Of a stretch of 38,090 nucleotides of DNA, positions 1 through 7,809 are shown in pieces. The notes below the pieces were generated by a model, which had not been told where the DNA came from, ran no database searches, and saw only the letters and a list, made by a program, of their open reading frames with translations. Within the stretch, counting starts at the first letter, position 1. The number at the start of each line of letters is the position of its first letter. The position numbers were made by a program, and so were the translations under genes. Location: the NCBI GenBank assembly GCA_023458755.1, contig JAEWYE010000010.1, positions 1 through 38,090 on the forward strand. The letters are read 5' to 3'. The DNA comes from Bacillota bacterium (GTDB lineage: Bacteria; Bacillota; Clostridia; Oscillospirales; Acutalibacteraceae).

Positions 1-1
1 A

Positions 2-88
2 TATGCCTATGTTTGGTACAATCAAATTCGTCCACACTCATACAACGATTTTCGAACGCCATATGAAGCAAGGTATGGATTGGCTTAA
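2..88 (+). pseudogene. IS3-family transposase (OrfB) C-terminal end, cut by the window edge
   Basis: An open frame enters from the left edge and stops with TAA at 86-88. Its end reads WYNQIRPHSYNDFRTPYEA, the usual end of the rve/DDE integrase core of IS3-family OrfB proteins (pattern YN..RPH......TP.EA). Only 28 residues are visible, so I cannot tell whether the element is intact outside the window. Positions 89-217 hold no gene that I can support. Confidence 0.75.
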
Positions 89-217
89 TTTAGACAGTGG
101 TGTTACAAATTTGCTTGACCATTACAACCATATATAATGGCTTGGATGATACTCATACTTTTAACTCCTTTTTAATTCTCTTATATTCTAAAATTGTTAA
201 TACAATCATTATAAAGT

Positions 218-763
218 CTAAAACAGTAAGTGATTTTTCTTGTAAGTCAAATGAATAACACCTATTGCCGCTGCACCACACAATAAACCTAAAGCCATTC
301 CTGCTAAGATATCTGTTGGATAGTGAACATAAAGATACAGTCTTGAAAACGCAATAAGAAAAGCCAATAGTAATGCAAAAATTCCAAATTTTCGGTTTGC
401 TTTCCATATTATAATCGTAGCTGCGAAGGAGGCTGATGTATGGCCGGATGGAAAGGAGTAATCAGTAGGCCTGGGAATGAGCATCGGAACAAGCGTATTT
501 AAATTACAAGGCCGTACTCTTTCTATCAAGGGCTTCAGAATAACTTCCCCTGTTAGAGCTGTAAGTAAAACAGCAAGCACAATCGTGATTCCATACATTC
601 TGTACTTTGGGATAAATAGAAACACTATTGCAATTGCAATCCATACTGCGGCGACATCTCCGATCATACTAATCAACGGAAAAATTTTATCTAATATAGA
701 GTTATGCAGATTTGCTTGAATAAACCCTAGAATATTGTTATCAATCATTTGAATCCATAGCAT
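218..763 (-). CDS. PAP2-family membrane phosphatase (undecaprenyl-diphosphatase/lipid phosphatase type)
   Basis: A 181-residue integral membrane phosphatase of the PAP2 superfamily, whose members dephosphorylate lipid phosphates such as undecaprenyl pyrophosphate or phosphatidic acid at the membrane. All three phosphatase signature motifs are visible: KPLIERVRP (K-x6-RP), PSGH, and SRLYLYVHYPTD (SR-x5-H-x3-D). Hydrophobic helices lie between them. I chose the ATG at 763 because a GGGGGA ribosome site lies just upstream; the frame stays open to a TTG at 922, but that extension is not PAP2-like. It lies downstream of a kinase/regulator pair on the same strand, an arrangement seen for cell-envelope stress or bacitracin-type resistance modules. 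The specific lipid substrate cannot be read from the sequence. Confidence 0.88.
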   Translation of the reverse strand: MLWIQMIDNNILGFIQANLHNSILDKIFPLISMIGDVAAVWIAIAIVFLFIPKYRMYGITIVLAVLLTALTGEVILKPLIERVRPCNLNTLVPMLIPRPTDYSFPSGHTSASFAATIIIWKANRKFGIFALLLAFLIAFSRLYLYVHYPTDILAGMALGLLCGAAAIGVIHLTYKKNHLLF

Positions 764-985
764 TATACTTTCCCCCATGATTGATAGATTTTCGGGTTCT
801 ATCAACTTTCTTTTTGCTTTTGATTCTCTTTTTGTAAAACAACATGCCAAAATAACGATAAAAACTGAGAAGATTACTGTAATTGAAGCAATGTCCTTAT
901 TATATCCGACAGTTCTAAACAAAAGATAAACAGCAGATAAAGAAAGAGAAAAATGCCGCCTAACAAGGCGCCATAAAAGAAATGA
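764..985 (-). pseudogene. Possible decayed small membrane protein between regulator and PAP2 gene
   Basis: Between the response regulator stop and the PAP2 start, hydrophobic coding-like stretches occur in three minus-strand frames in turn. An ATG overlapping the regulator stop opens a short MIISFMAPC peptide; then come GGIFLFLYLLFIFCLELSD and SITVIFSVFIVILACCF. Joined by two frameshifts they would make a two-helix membrane protein of roughly 75 residues. No family is recognised. It could equally be non-coding AT-rich DNA. Confidence 0.3.
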
Positions 986-988
986 TCA

Positions 989-1681
989 TCAAGCGTGGAA
1001 GCGGTACCCAGCACCCCAGACAGTTTCAATATATTGTGGATTTGCTGTGTCAGTCTCTATTTTTTCGCGGATGCGGTTAATGTGTACCGTCACTGTGGAA
1101 GTGTCCCCCATGGAATCAAGTCCCCAAATCCGATCAAACAACATATCCTTGCTGAATACAATATTGGGATTCTCAGCGAAAAACTCCAGTAGATCAAATT
1201 CTTTATTTGTAAGGTAAATTTCTGTATGATTGACATAGACGCGCCTTGCGTCCATATCAATTTCAAGGTCATTGATCAAAATGATGTGATGTGGTGGTAT
1301 TTCGTCCTTTGATGTTAGTCGTTCATAACGCGCAATGTGCGCCTTCACTCTGGCTACCAGTTCGGAAGGACTGAATGGTTTTACCATGTAATCATCTGCG
1401 CCCAAGCCTAAACCACGGATTTTATCAATATCATCCCGTCTGGCAGAAACCATCAAAATCGGCGTGTTTTTATTCTCACGAATACTACGGCATACAGCAA
1501 ACCCGTCCATTCCGGGAAGCATCAAATCCAACAAAATCAAGTCATAGTTACCATCGAGTGCTTCTTTTAGTCCCATATCCCCGGTATCTATCATTTTTAC
1601 TTCAAAGCCGTTGGCTTCCAGATAATCACGTTCCAATTCGGCAATGTTTTTGTCATCTTCAATAATTAAAATATGTTTCAT
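989..1681 (-). CDS. OmpR/PhoB-family response regulator
   Basis: A 230-residue two-component response regulator. Residues 1-115 form the receiver domain, with the acidic pair D9/D10, the phosphoacceptor Asp at D52 (in LILLDLMLPGMDG), and the conserved Lys at K101 (YMVKPF). Residues about 130-228 form the winged-helix DNA-binding domain (Trans_reg_C), with the typical end TVWGAGYRF. Its ATG overlaps the stop of the histidine kinase by 4 nt (ATGA), so the two are translationally coupled and form one signalling pair. The likely targets include the PAP2 gene immediately downstream, but this is inferred from position only. Confidence 0.95.
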   Translation of the reverse strand: MKHILIIEDDKNIAELERDYLEANGFEVKMIDTGDMGLKEALDGNYDLILLDLMLPGMDGFAVCRSIRENKNTPILMVSARRDDIDKIRGLGLGADDYMVKPFSPSELVARVKAHIARYERLTSKDEIPPHHIILINDLEIDMDARRVYVNHTEIYLTNKEFDLLEFFAENPNIVFSKDMLFDRIWGLDSMGDTSTVTVHINRIREKIETDTANPQYIETVWGAGYRFHA

Positions 1682-3192
1682 TTCAAAGACACCTCATCTG
1701 ATTTGGGAAGTGTGATGCTTATGGTCAAACCATCGTTTAAACATCCTCTTGCGCAAATGTGTCCGTTCATATGCTGCACAATCTGTTTTGTGATGGCAAG
1801 CCCAAGTCCATTGCCCTTTACCGCGGTACTTCTCGCCGGATCCGTACGGTAAAAGCTATCAAAAATTTTATCTGCTTCGTCGTCACTTACGCCTTGCCCG
1901 TCATCAGTGAATTGGATGCAAATATTTTTCTGTTTTTCCTCAATCGTTATTTCAACTTTGCCTAGGCCGTCTTTTTTATATTTTACACTGTTATCAATCA
2001 AATTGGAAAGCACACGATTAAACTGTACCCGGTCAATCTCAACTTCCGCTTTTCTGCTACAGTGATTGGAAAAAGATAGCTGCATATTCAACTGATTTAG
2101 CTGGCTTTGCATTTCGGAACAATAGTCTTCGAAATAGCTCACAAGATCAACCGTTTCTAATTGGAACTCAATTCGCCCCAAATCCAACTTGGAAAATAAA
2201 AACAAGCTGTCTACCAATTTATCCATATTACAGGCAGTATCATAAATGGTGCGAAGATAGTGTTCTTGCTTTTCGGGGGTGTTGGCAATACCGTCCATCA
2301 ATCCGCTGACATACCCTTTAATTGAAGTGAGGGGGGTGGATAGATCATGAGAAATTCCAGCAATTAGTTCCTTGCGGTCTTCTTCATATTTTTTTTGTAA
2401 TTCTACCGACTCTTTTAACCTAAGCCGCATACTGTCAAAATCCTCGCAGACTTGACCCAGTTCATCCTGAGAGGTGAAATCAATGCGATTATCTAAATCA
2501 CCGTTTTTAATTTCATTTGCGGCTTTCCGCAGTTTATTCAGTGGTGTGACAATTCGTTTCGTTAACATTTCTGCCAGTAAAATTCCAGTCAAAATAATGA
2601 TGACGATTGCCAATCCGCCAACAGTGACAACACCCAGCTTTACATACCGTTCAGCTGTACCAAGAAAGTTTTGTTCTCCCCCACGATAATTTAACTTTTC
2701 TGACGTCACTAAAATCGTAAGCGATTTGCCGTCTTTATCTTTTACCGTTGTTTGATATACCAAACCGCTTTCGCCCCTGTAAAAGAGCGTTTGAGAACTA
2801 CTGATTCCTGCTATTTGATGTGCTGTTTCGCGCAATCTATTTGTGGAAACTCCGCTCGTAAGATAATAAGTATTTGAATTGTTGTAAATCAGGACCTGCG
2901 CTCCCTCCTTTTCAAGTTCAGCACAAGAGTCAAGCAATTCTCGATTATCTGTCAGGTTATTATTATGTGAGATTTCTTTGCACATCGAATCAAAAACCAG
3001 TTGCAATTGGTAATTAGAAACTGTACCGTTGGTAGTTGTCAATAACCCTGCACGGCTTCTTGACCCCGTAAATACGAAAAAGCTTACTATAATGGACCCC
3101 ATGATTGCAATCACAATTAGTACAGGAATCGCAATCATCATCATATTTGAAAGAACCAGTTTTTTTCGTATTGATAAATCACGCAGTTTCAT
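1678..3192 (-). CDS. Sensor histidine kinase (HAMP-HisKA-HATPase)
   Basis: A 504-residue membrane sensor kinase. TM1 lies at about 15-42, followed by an extracellular sensing loop of about 140 residues, TM2 at about 186-208 and a HAMP linker at about 208-262. The HisKA dimerisation domain carries phosphoacceptor H282 in GISHDLSTPLTSIKGY, and the HATPase_c domain shows an N box (NLIDNSVKY), DDGQGV and GNGLGLAI. The ATG follows a GAGGTGAG ribosome site. It autophosphorylates and passes phosphate to the coupled regulator. The signal is unknown; the extracellular loop resembles no domain I can name. About 100 nt separate it from the truncated dedA gene upstream. Confidence 0.94.
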   Translation of the reverse strand: MKLRDLSIRKKLVLSNMMMIAIPVLIVIAIMGSIIVSFFVFTGSRSRAGLLTTTNGTVSNYQLQLVFDSMCKEISHNNNLTDNRELLDSCAELEKEGAQVLIYNNSNTYYLTSGVSTNRLRETAHQIAGISSSQTLFYRGESGLVYQTTVKDKDGKSLTILVTSEKLNYRGGEQNFLGTAERYVKLGVVTVGGLAIVIIILTGILLAEMLTKRIVTPLNKLRKAANEIKNGDLDNRIDFTSQDELGQVCEDFDSMRLRLKESVELQKKYEEDRKELIAGISHDLSTPLTSIKGYVSGLMDGIANTPEKQEHYLRTIYDTACNMDKLVDSLFLFSKLDLGRIEFQLETVDLVSYFEDYCSEMQSQLNQLNMQLSFSNHCSRKAEVEIDRVQFNRVLSNLIDNSVKYKKDGLGKVEITIEEKQKNICIQFTDDGQGVSDDEADKIFDSFYRTDPARSTAVKGNGLGLAITKQIVQHMNGHICARGCLNDGLTISITLPKSDEVSLK

Positions 3193-3291
3193 CCGCTCAC
3201 CTCAAATATTTTTTACTGTACTAGAAAAAGCACCAAATATAATAATAGCAATAATACTTAAGCGCACAATACCCCTAGCAAAACATGTACG

Positions 3292-3866
3292 CTATCTGTT
3301 TGATGTTTTGTTTTTCTTCTTTAATTTGTTATTGATAAAGGCAACGATCGCGGGTATTACTGAAATTATAATAATTCCAATAGTGACAAGGCTAAAATGA
3401 TTTGCCACATAAGGGATATTACCAAAAAAATAGCCGATTCCAAAAAGCAGTGTCACCCACGAGATGCCGCCAATTACATTATACATCAAAAATTTTCTGT
3501 AATGCATCTTGCCCGCTCCTGCAACAAATGGGGCAAACGTTCTGATGATTGGTATAAAGCGAGCAATTGTAATTGTTTTCCCGCCGTTTCTTTCCAAAAA
3601 CTCTTGTGCTTTGTCGATGTTCTCCATTTTAACAAAAGGTATTTTTTCTCGTTTCTGAATCTTTTCACGCAACAAATGACCGATATGATAATTGAGGGTA
3701 TCTCCCATGATTGCGGCAATATACAGCATCAATACAGTGCCAGGAATATTAATCAGTCCGCTTGCAGCTATTGCACCAGTAACAAAAAGCAAAGAATCTC
3801 CCGGCAAGAAAGGTGTGATTACCAAACCTGTTTCAATGAATATCACAAGAAAAAGGAGCACATACC
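3292..3866 (-). pseudogene. dedA: DedA-family membrane protein, 5' end replaced by IS110 DNA
   Basis: The minus-strand frame encodes a DedA/SNARE-associated family membrane protein. Visible family features are ETGLVITPFLPGDSLLF, the conserved AIMGDTLNYHIGH, FLERNGGKTITIARFIPIIRTFAPFVAGAG and several hydrophobic helices. DedA proteins act in membrane lipid homeostasis (undecaprenyl phosphate or phospholipid flipping). Full-length members carry about 20-35 further residues before the first helix. Here the frame continues upstream to 3924, but those residues come from the opposite strand of the adjoining IS110 transposase, so the native start and promoter are lost. The boundary near 3866 is estimated from where each homology ends. 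A chimeric 210-residue product starting at 3924 is still possible. Confidence 0.8.
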
Positions 3867-4624
3867 GTTTCGACAAGGTAACGGAACGAGCACGGCTCAA
3901 ACAGTCTATTTCCAGATTGGTCACGATTTTGTTCCCAGAGCTTGAAAAACTAGTTCCGACACTCCACTTGGTCTCCGTTTACGCACTTTTGAGCGAATAT
4001 CCCGGTGCCAATCAAATTGCTGCTGCAAATTTAACCCACTTAAAAGCTCTTCTGAGCGATGTCTCCAAGGGACATTACGGTCATGAGAAAGCTATTGAAA
4101 TCCGTGACACTGCCAGATGTTCCATCGGCTCTCGGATGCCAGCGAAGTCGCTTGAACTGCGCCACACCATTAAGCTTATTCAAGAGTTGGATGCAGAGAT
4201 TGCTGAAATCGAGGCGGAAATTAAGTCTATCATGGATGAACTTCAATCCCCAATTCTGACCATACCGGGCATCAGCTACCGCATGGGAGCCATGATCCTT
4301 GCTGAGATTGGTGATTTCTCACGGTTCGATTCGCCAGACAAGATTCTGGCCTTTGCAGGGCTTTCGCCCTCTACATATCAGTCTGGACAATTGACATCCT
4401 CTTACTCTCACATGGAGAAACGAGGCTCGAGGTACCTGCGTTACGCAATTTTTAATGCTACCAAGTTCGTTTGCCACTGGGATTCAACCTTTGCTACCTA
4501 TCTTGCCAAGAAACGCTCCGAAGGCAAACATTACAACGTTGCCATCTCTCATACCGCAAAAAAGCTTGTGCGGCTCATATACGCTTTGGAGAAATCTGGA
4601 CAATCATACAATCGCGCCGCATAA
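3867..4624 (+). pseudogene. IS110-family transposase, C-terminal part only
   Basis: About 250 residues of an IS110-family (DEDD/bridge) transposase lacking the N-terminal RuvC-like catalytic domain. The visible part begins near TERARLKQSISRLV, runs through FPELEKLVPTLH and contains the Transposase_20 domain: LTIPGISYRMGAMILAEIGD, RFDSPDKILAFAGLSP, and RGSRYLRYAIFNATKFV. It ends with TAA at 4622-4624. An upstream open frame begins in antisense dedA DNA and is not part of the transposase. The piece is fused to dedA on its left, so it is an insertion whose left end was lost or a recombination product. Confidence 0.85.
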
Positions 4625-4644
4625 TTTGCCAGCTATACTTTTTT

Positions 4645-4669
4645 GAGCGCCTGCAGCGACGCTCTTTTT
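4645..4669 (+). terminator. Hairpin plus T-run after the IS110 fragment
   Basis: GAGCG at 4645-4649 pairs with CGCTC at 4660-4664 and is followed directly by TTTTT, 20 nt after the transposase stop. This is a plausible intrinsic terminator or structured right-end element of the IS110 copy. From here to 5100 I see only AT-rich DNA and the short repeat listed separately. Confidence 0.5.
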
Positions 4670-4827
4670 GTCGTACTCATTTCCACGTTTTGCTTGTTTT
4701 GATTGAGAACGGGCTAATGTGAGTACCTTTTTCACTTTTGGGCTTGACTTTTAATAGTTAGTCTTACATTCATAATATTGTACGTAAAGTTATACCACAT
4801 TGAACATATTTTTGCTGTTCATTTGAG

Positions 4828-4882
4828 CTCAAAACCTTAAAATAAACTCATGAATTTTGCCGTAAAAATAGGTCATTTGAAT
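4828..4882 (+). repeat. 55-bp dispersed repeat, copy 1 (partner at 33775-33829)
   Basis: This stretch begins CTCAAAACC, contains TAAAATAAACTCATGA and ends ATTTGAAT. It aligns without gaps to 33775-33829 at roughly 80-85 % identity by eye. Both copies sit in degraded, gene-poor DNA next to transposase fragments. The likely origin is the end of a mobile element; no open frame of note is carried. Confidence 0.55.
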
Positions 4883-5100
4883 CGCAAAAAAAGCAGCAAA
4901 AACCTACAAGTTGAAGCTGATTTGCTGTTTATTTAGATAAGCAATAACGTGAAATCGCTAGAGATTACGGCAAGTGCGCCAAAAAAAGACCTTAGATTGC
5001 GAGAGATTACCAGAGGTTACTTTACATTGTCATAAATAATTCTGTTCCCTCATAACCCGAAGCATGTGATTCTCCTTACAAAAGTGCAATCATGGAGGCT

Positions 5101-5357
5101 ATGATGAAAGGTACCAAGCGTCATATTGAAAGCGAGGAAGAGCCTTCAAAAAACACACAAGTCGGGTAACAGACGAAGAGCTGTTTGCCCGACTTATTTA
5201 TTATGGTGTGACACAGCTCCACCGCTTTGAATCTAATGTTTGGCTTATGCCGATCGGTGATTTGCTTGACCAGTGGGAAATCCACAAACAATTTAATGGG
5301 ATGGCAAAGTCAAAACGAGAACTTTTCATTGATGACGTGATACCCATTGATATATAA
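5101..5357 (+). pseudogene. Phage-like gene remnant (tail-region small protein), frameshifted
   Basis: An ATG at 5101 opens a short peptide that stops at 5169. From about 5130 the next frame continues for some 70 residues to TAA at 5357, including VTDEELFARLIYYGVTQLHR and WLMPIGDLLDQWEIHKQF, then GMAKSKRELFIDDVIP. The IGDLLDxWExHKQF...KREFFIDDVIP pattern is what I recall from a small protein encoded in the tail-assembly region of Firmicute siphophages. I infer a prophage leftover broken by one frameshift. Without a search, the family call is tentative. Confidence 0.45.
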
Positions 5358-5390
5358 GTTTTTATTAAAATTTAGAATTTCATTAATATC

Positions 5391-5419
5391 TTGAACTAAT
5401 ACGTGGATTCGGGTATACT
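5391..5419 (+). promoter_or_regulatory. Sigma-A-type promoter for the antitoxin/fic pair
   Basis: TTGAAC at 5391-5396 and TATACT at 5414-5419 are separated by 17 bp. Transcription would start near 5426, about 23 nt before the antitoxin ATG, with a GGAGG ribosome site between. Confidence 0.7.
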
Positions 5420-5448
5420 ATAGGCATGTACTTGTTGGAGGTGTAATT

Positions 5449-5622
5449 ATGACAAAAGAAATTCAAAAAAATATTGATTATACACTTTCTACCTTTGCAA
5501 TGGAAAAACTTAAACCAAGCAAGGTTGCCATTGAGTTATGCCGAAAAAATGCCGAAGGTTCCATTAGTTTGGAAAGTGCAATTGAAGAAATAAAGAACAG
5601 ATATAAAGTAGCGAGAATTTAA
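5449..5622 (+). CDS. VbhA-like antitoxin of the Fic toxin
   Basis: A 57-residue protein preceded by GGAGGTG and ending directly against the fic ATG (TAAATG junction). Its sequence follows the antitoxin VbhA pattern: an N-terminal helix with a (S/T)xxxE(G/N)-type inhibitory motif, then a helix with an acidic end. Here the motif aligns as T15-FAM-E19-K20 within STFAMEKLKPS, so the usual Gly/Asn is replaced by Lys. The second half, EGSISLESAIEEIKNRYK, matches the 'G.IS.dEAI' segment of the family. In class I Fic systems this helix places its Glu in the Fic active site and blocks ATP positioning. The gene order antitoxin-toxin supports the call. Confidence 0.78.
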   Translation: MTKEIQKNIDYTLSTFAMEKLKPSKVAIELCRKNAEGSISLESAIEEIKNRYKVARI

Positions 5623-6231
5623 ATGTTTAGTAAGTATGATGTTTACGTAGAGACAAATTCTAAATACTGTTATCCAGAAACTGATGTTTTGCGGAATAAA
5701 TTAAATATCCATGACGGGAACGCACTAAAGCAGGCAGAGACGGATATCGTTTCTGTTAAGCAAAATTATCTTTTAACTCATCCAATAGCGGGTTATTTCA
5801 CGCCTAATCATATTTGTCGAATCCATAAGTTTTTATTTAGTGATGTATATCGTTTTGCTGGACATTATAGAACAGAGACTATCAAGAAAGGGAAAACTAC
5901 ATTCCTTTCAGAAAAAGATATATCTTGCAGGATGAAAGTGCTGTTGGCCGAACTGAAAAAAGAACGGTATCTTACTAAATTATCATATGACGATTTTATT
6001 CAAAGACTAGCTTATTACTTTTCAGAATTAAATTACATTCATCCTTTTAGAGAAGGAAATGGCAGAGCAACACGAGAATTTATCCGCGAACTAGTACAAT
6101 ATAATGGCTATACAGTCATATGGAGAAAGATTGAAATTGATGTTCTGCTTGATGCTATGATAGCATCCGTATTTGATACAACTGCGTTAGTGAAAGTTTT
6201 GAAGATATGTGTTACAAGATTTGAGGAATAG
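5623..6231 (+). CDS. Fic-domain toxin (AMPylase)
   Basis: A 202-residue Fic/DOC-family protein. The catalytic loop HPFREGNGRATR lies at 140-151, with H140 as base, E144 in the metal-binding position, and the GNGR anion-binding segment followed by R151. The flap region just upstream (ETIKKGKTTFLSEKDI, about 85-100) fits the target-docking beta hairpin. These enzymes usually transfer AMP to a Tyr or Thr of a target protein, for example DNA gyrase or topo IV for VbhT/FicT. No inhibitory helix is seen within the protein itself, so it is class I, controlled by the 57-residue partner encoded immediately upstream. All catalytic residues are present, so the toxin looks functional. Confidence 0.92.
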   Translation: MFSKYDVYVETNSKYCYPETDVLRNKLNIHDGNALKQAETDIVSVKQNYLLTHPIAGYFTPNHICRIHKFLFSDVYRFAGHYRTETIKKGKTTFLSEKDISCRMKVLLAELKKERYLTKLSYDDFIQRLAYYFSELNYIHPFREGNGRATREFIRELVQYNGYTVIWRKIEIDVLLDAMIASVFDTTALVKVLKICVTRFEE

Positions 6232-6252
6232 CCGAACTGGTTATTCCTTTTT
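6225..6252 (+). terminator. Intrinsic terminator overlapping the fic stop
   Basis: GGAATA at the very end of fic pairs with TATTCC, with CC/GG pairing possible inside the loop, followed by a run of six or more T. It would end the antitoxin-fic transcript. Confidence 0.55.
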
Positions 6253-6297
6253 TATATCCAATTTTTCGATAAGCAAGCCAAGCATATAAGATCCTTT

Positions 6298-6326
6298 AGA
6301 CACTCTGAAAAACAGGGTGTCTTTTC
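6298..6326 (+). terminator. Second intrinsic terminator after fic
   Basis: GACACTCTG and CAGGGTGTC form a 9-bp stem (one G-T pair) with an A-rich loop, followed by TTTTC. It is a better hairpin than the one overlapping the stop and probably acts as the main terminator of the toxin operon. Confidence 0.7.
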
Positions 6327-6442
6327 TTATGCCCATTTTTAGGCGGTAGGTGAAAGATGGCAGATAATTTATCTTAGAAGTAGGATAATTTGTCATATCC
6401 CATAAATAAAGTTATCCTCCCTTCATTCAAGAATCATAGGAA

Positions 6443-6473
6443 ATCCGGGGAATTCATGGAGAATTCCTCGGAT
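6443..6473. repeat. 13-bp stem inverted repeat
   Basis: ATCCGGGGAATTC (6443-6455) and GAATTCCTCGGAT (6461-6473) pair over 13 positions with one G-T wobble and a 5-nt loop; a TTTT follows at 6477. It lies in debris between the Fic operon and the IS21 relic. It may be a leftover terminator or a transposon end. Nothing else in 6327-6667 is convincing; a 55-codon plus-strand ORF at 6551 partly lies antisense to the IS21 relic and is doubtful despite an AGGAG upstream. Confidence 0.5.
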
Positions 6474-6667
6474 AACTTTTAATGTATTGCTGTTATACTG
6501 ATTGCAGGAATTACAGCCAATTCCAAATAAATCAGAATAGGAGCAACCATATGAACAACAGCGAAAATAGTTACTGGCATACGCTAAAAAACGACTTCAT
6601 TAATTACGTAAAAGCTGAAATTCTCAGTCCTAACGGGGAGCACAAACGATACAGACGATCCATGGAT

Positions 6668-6778
6668 TTAGCGAGTGACTGTTTCACGATTGATTCCCAG
6701 TTGCTTGGCACATCTTGATTTTGAAAATCCCAGCTCTTTTAACTGCATATCATCCTGCTTTTTATGATCCCGTGTCAT
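6668..6778 (-). pseudogene. IS21-family transposase (IstA-like) N-terminal relic
   Basis: On the minus strand an ATG at 6778 opens 36 residues that include MQLKELGFSKSRCAKQLGIN and RETVTR, then a TAA at 6668. This is the helix-turn-helix start of an IS21 IstA-like protein (pattern 'lk..G.s.s.iAk.LGinR.TV.r'). The rest of the transposase and the helper ATPase are absent, so only a fragment remains. Confidence 0.5.
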
Positions 6779-6951
6779 GACTAGTTATCCTATCAATATA
6801 AAAATATTAAACATACAATTTAAAAAATATTTTAAAGTAAAAATTCTATATACTTAATTTTTTAAAATATTTGATAAAAATTTATTAACATTTTGATGAA
6901 ATATAGCATATTATACAACCAAATGGGATTATATTTAGGACTTATTACATA

Positions 6952-6979
6952 TTGACCGAAATGAGAAAGTAGGTATAAT
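6952..6979 (+). promoter_or_regulatory. Promoter of the nucleoside-type operon
   Basis: TTGACC (6952-6957) and a perfect TATAAT (6974-6979) are spaced 16 bp apart, about 55 nt upstream of the regulator ATG. No other strong promoter is obvious inside the closely spaced operon that follows. The 6781-6950 stretch before it is very AT-rich and holds no gene. Confidence 0.7.
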
Positions 6980-6999
6980 AAAAAGTGTTCCAAGTGGTT

Positions 7000-7009
7000 A
7001 TGACGTCAT
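7000..7009. promoter_or_regulatory. ATGACGTCAT palindrome, candidate operator
   Basis: A perfect 10-bp palindrome sits about 20 bp downstream of the -10 box and just before the GntR-type regulator gene, where a repressor would block transcription. Assigning it to the regulator is inference; it is not a published consensus that I recognise. Confidence 0.4.
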
Positions 7010-7036
7010 GTCGATATGATGAAATGGAGGGGTTCT

Positions 7037-7765
7037 ATGGAACAAATTATGCTTCCGAAATACTATATTTTGAAGCAAAGATTGATTGAGAAAATTGATC
7101 AGGAAGAGTTTAAAGCGAATGAACTGATTCCCAGCGAACGCGAATTAATTCAAATGTATGATGTCAGCCGCATTACGGTTCGTAAAGCGATTGATGAGTT
7201 AGTGAATGAAGGATATTTATACAAGGTACAAGGAAAAGGTACTTATGTGAAAGCGGATGCATACAGTCAGGACTTAATCTCGATTACCAGTTGTACACAG
7301 GACATCGTGAAACTGGGCATGACCCCAAGCAGAAAGGTAATCTCTACGAATGTTATTCCGGCAGATAAAAAGAGATGTCACAATCTGGAGCTTGGACCGA
7401 ATGAAAAGGTATTTGAATTAGAGAGAGTGTACTACGCAGATGACGAACCGATCAACCATACATTGACCTATCTTCCTTACAAAATTTGTCCCGGTATTGA
7501 AAAGTATGATTTCTCTAAGGATTCCCTTTATAAAGTATTGGAACAGGAATATGACATCAAAATCACAAAGGCTAAGCGCTCTGTGGAGGCAATTCTGGCG
7601 AAAGACGAGATTGCCGAATATCTTGACGTGGATCCAGGCATCCCGATTTTACTGTTTGGCTGCATAACCTATGGAATCGTAAACGGTAAAGAAATCCCGG
7701 TTGAAAACTTTAAATGCTGTTATCGCAGTGACAAGTTCAAGTTCTATATTAACCAAGTCAAGTAA
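7037..7765 (+). CDS. GntR-family (HutC/UTRA) transcriptional regulator
   Basis: A 242-residue regulator. Residues about 5-72 form the GntR winged helix, with the diagnostic LIPSERELIQMYDVSRITVR followed by KVQGKGTYV. Residues about 90-240 form the UTRA ligand-binding domain, with VFELERVYYADDEPINHT and the late motif IPILLFGC. I chose the ATG at 7037 because GGAGGGG precedes it; the in-frame ATG at 7016 has no such site. It is the first gene of a long co-directional cluster, only 44 nt ahead of the binding lipoprotein. It therefore probably controls the cluster and itself in response to the imported compound or a phosphorylated intermediate. Confidence 0.93.
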   Translation: MEQIMLPKYYILKQRLIEKIDQEEFKANELIPSERELIQMYDVSRITVRKAIDELVNEGYLYKVQGKGTYVKADAYSQDLISITSCTQDIVKLGMTPSRKVISTNVIPADKKRCHNLELGPNEKVFELERVYYADDEPINHTLTYLPYKICPGIEKYDFSKDSLYKVLEQEYDIKITKAKRSVEAILAKDEIAEYLDVDPGIPILLFGCITYGIVNGKEIPVENFKCCYRSDKFKFYINQVK

Positions 7766-7809
7766 AACCCATTTTATAAACTGAACCAAATAATAGAAGG
7801 AGTATTAAA

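Noticed and set aside
6551..6718. Small plus-strand ORF with an AGGAG upstream
   Set aside because: Its second half lies exactly antisense to an IS21-type helix-turn-helix relic and no homology is apparent; kept only as a remark.
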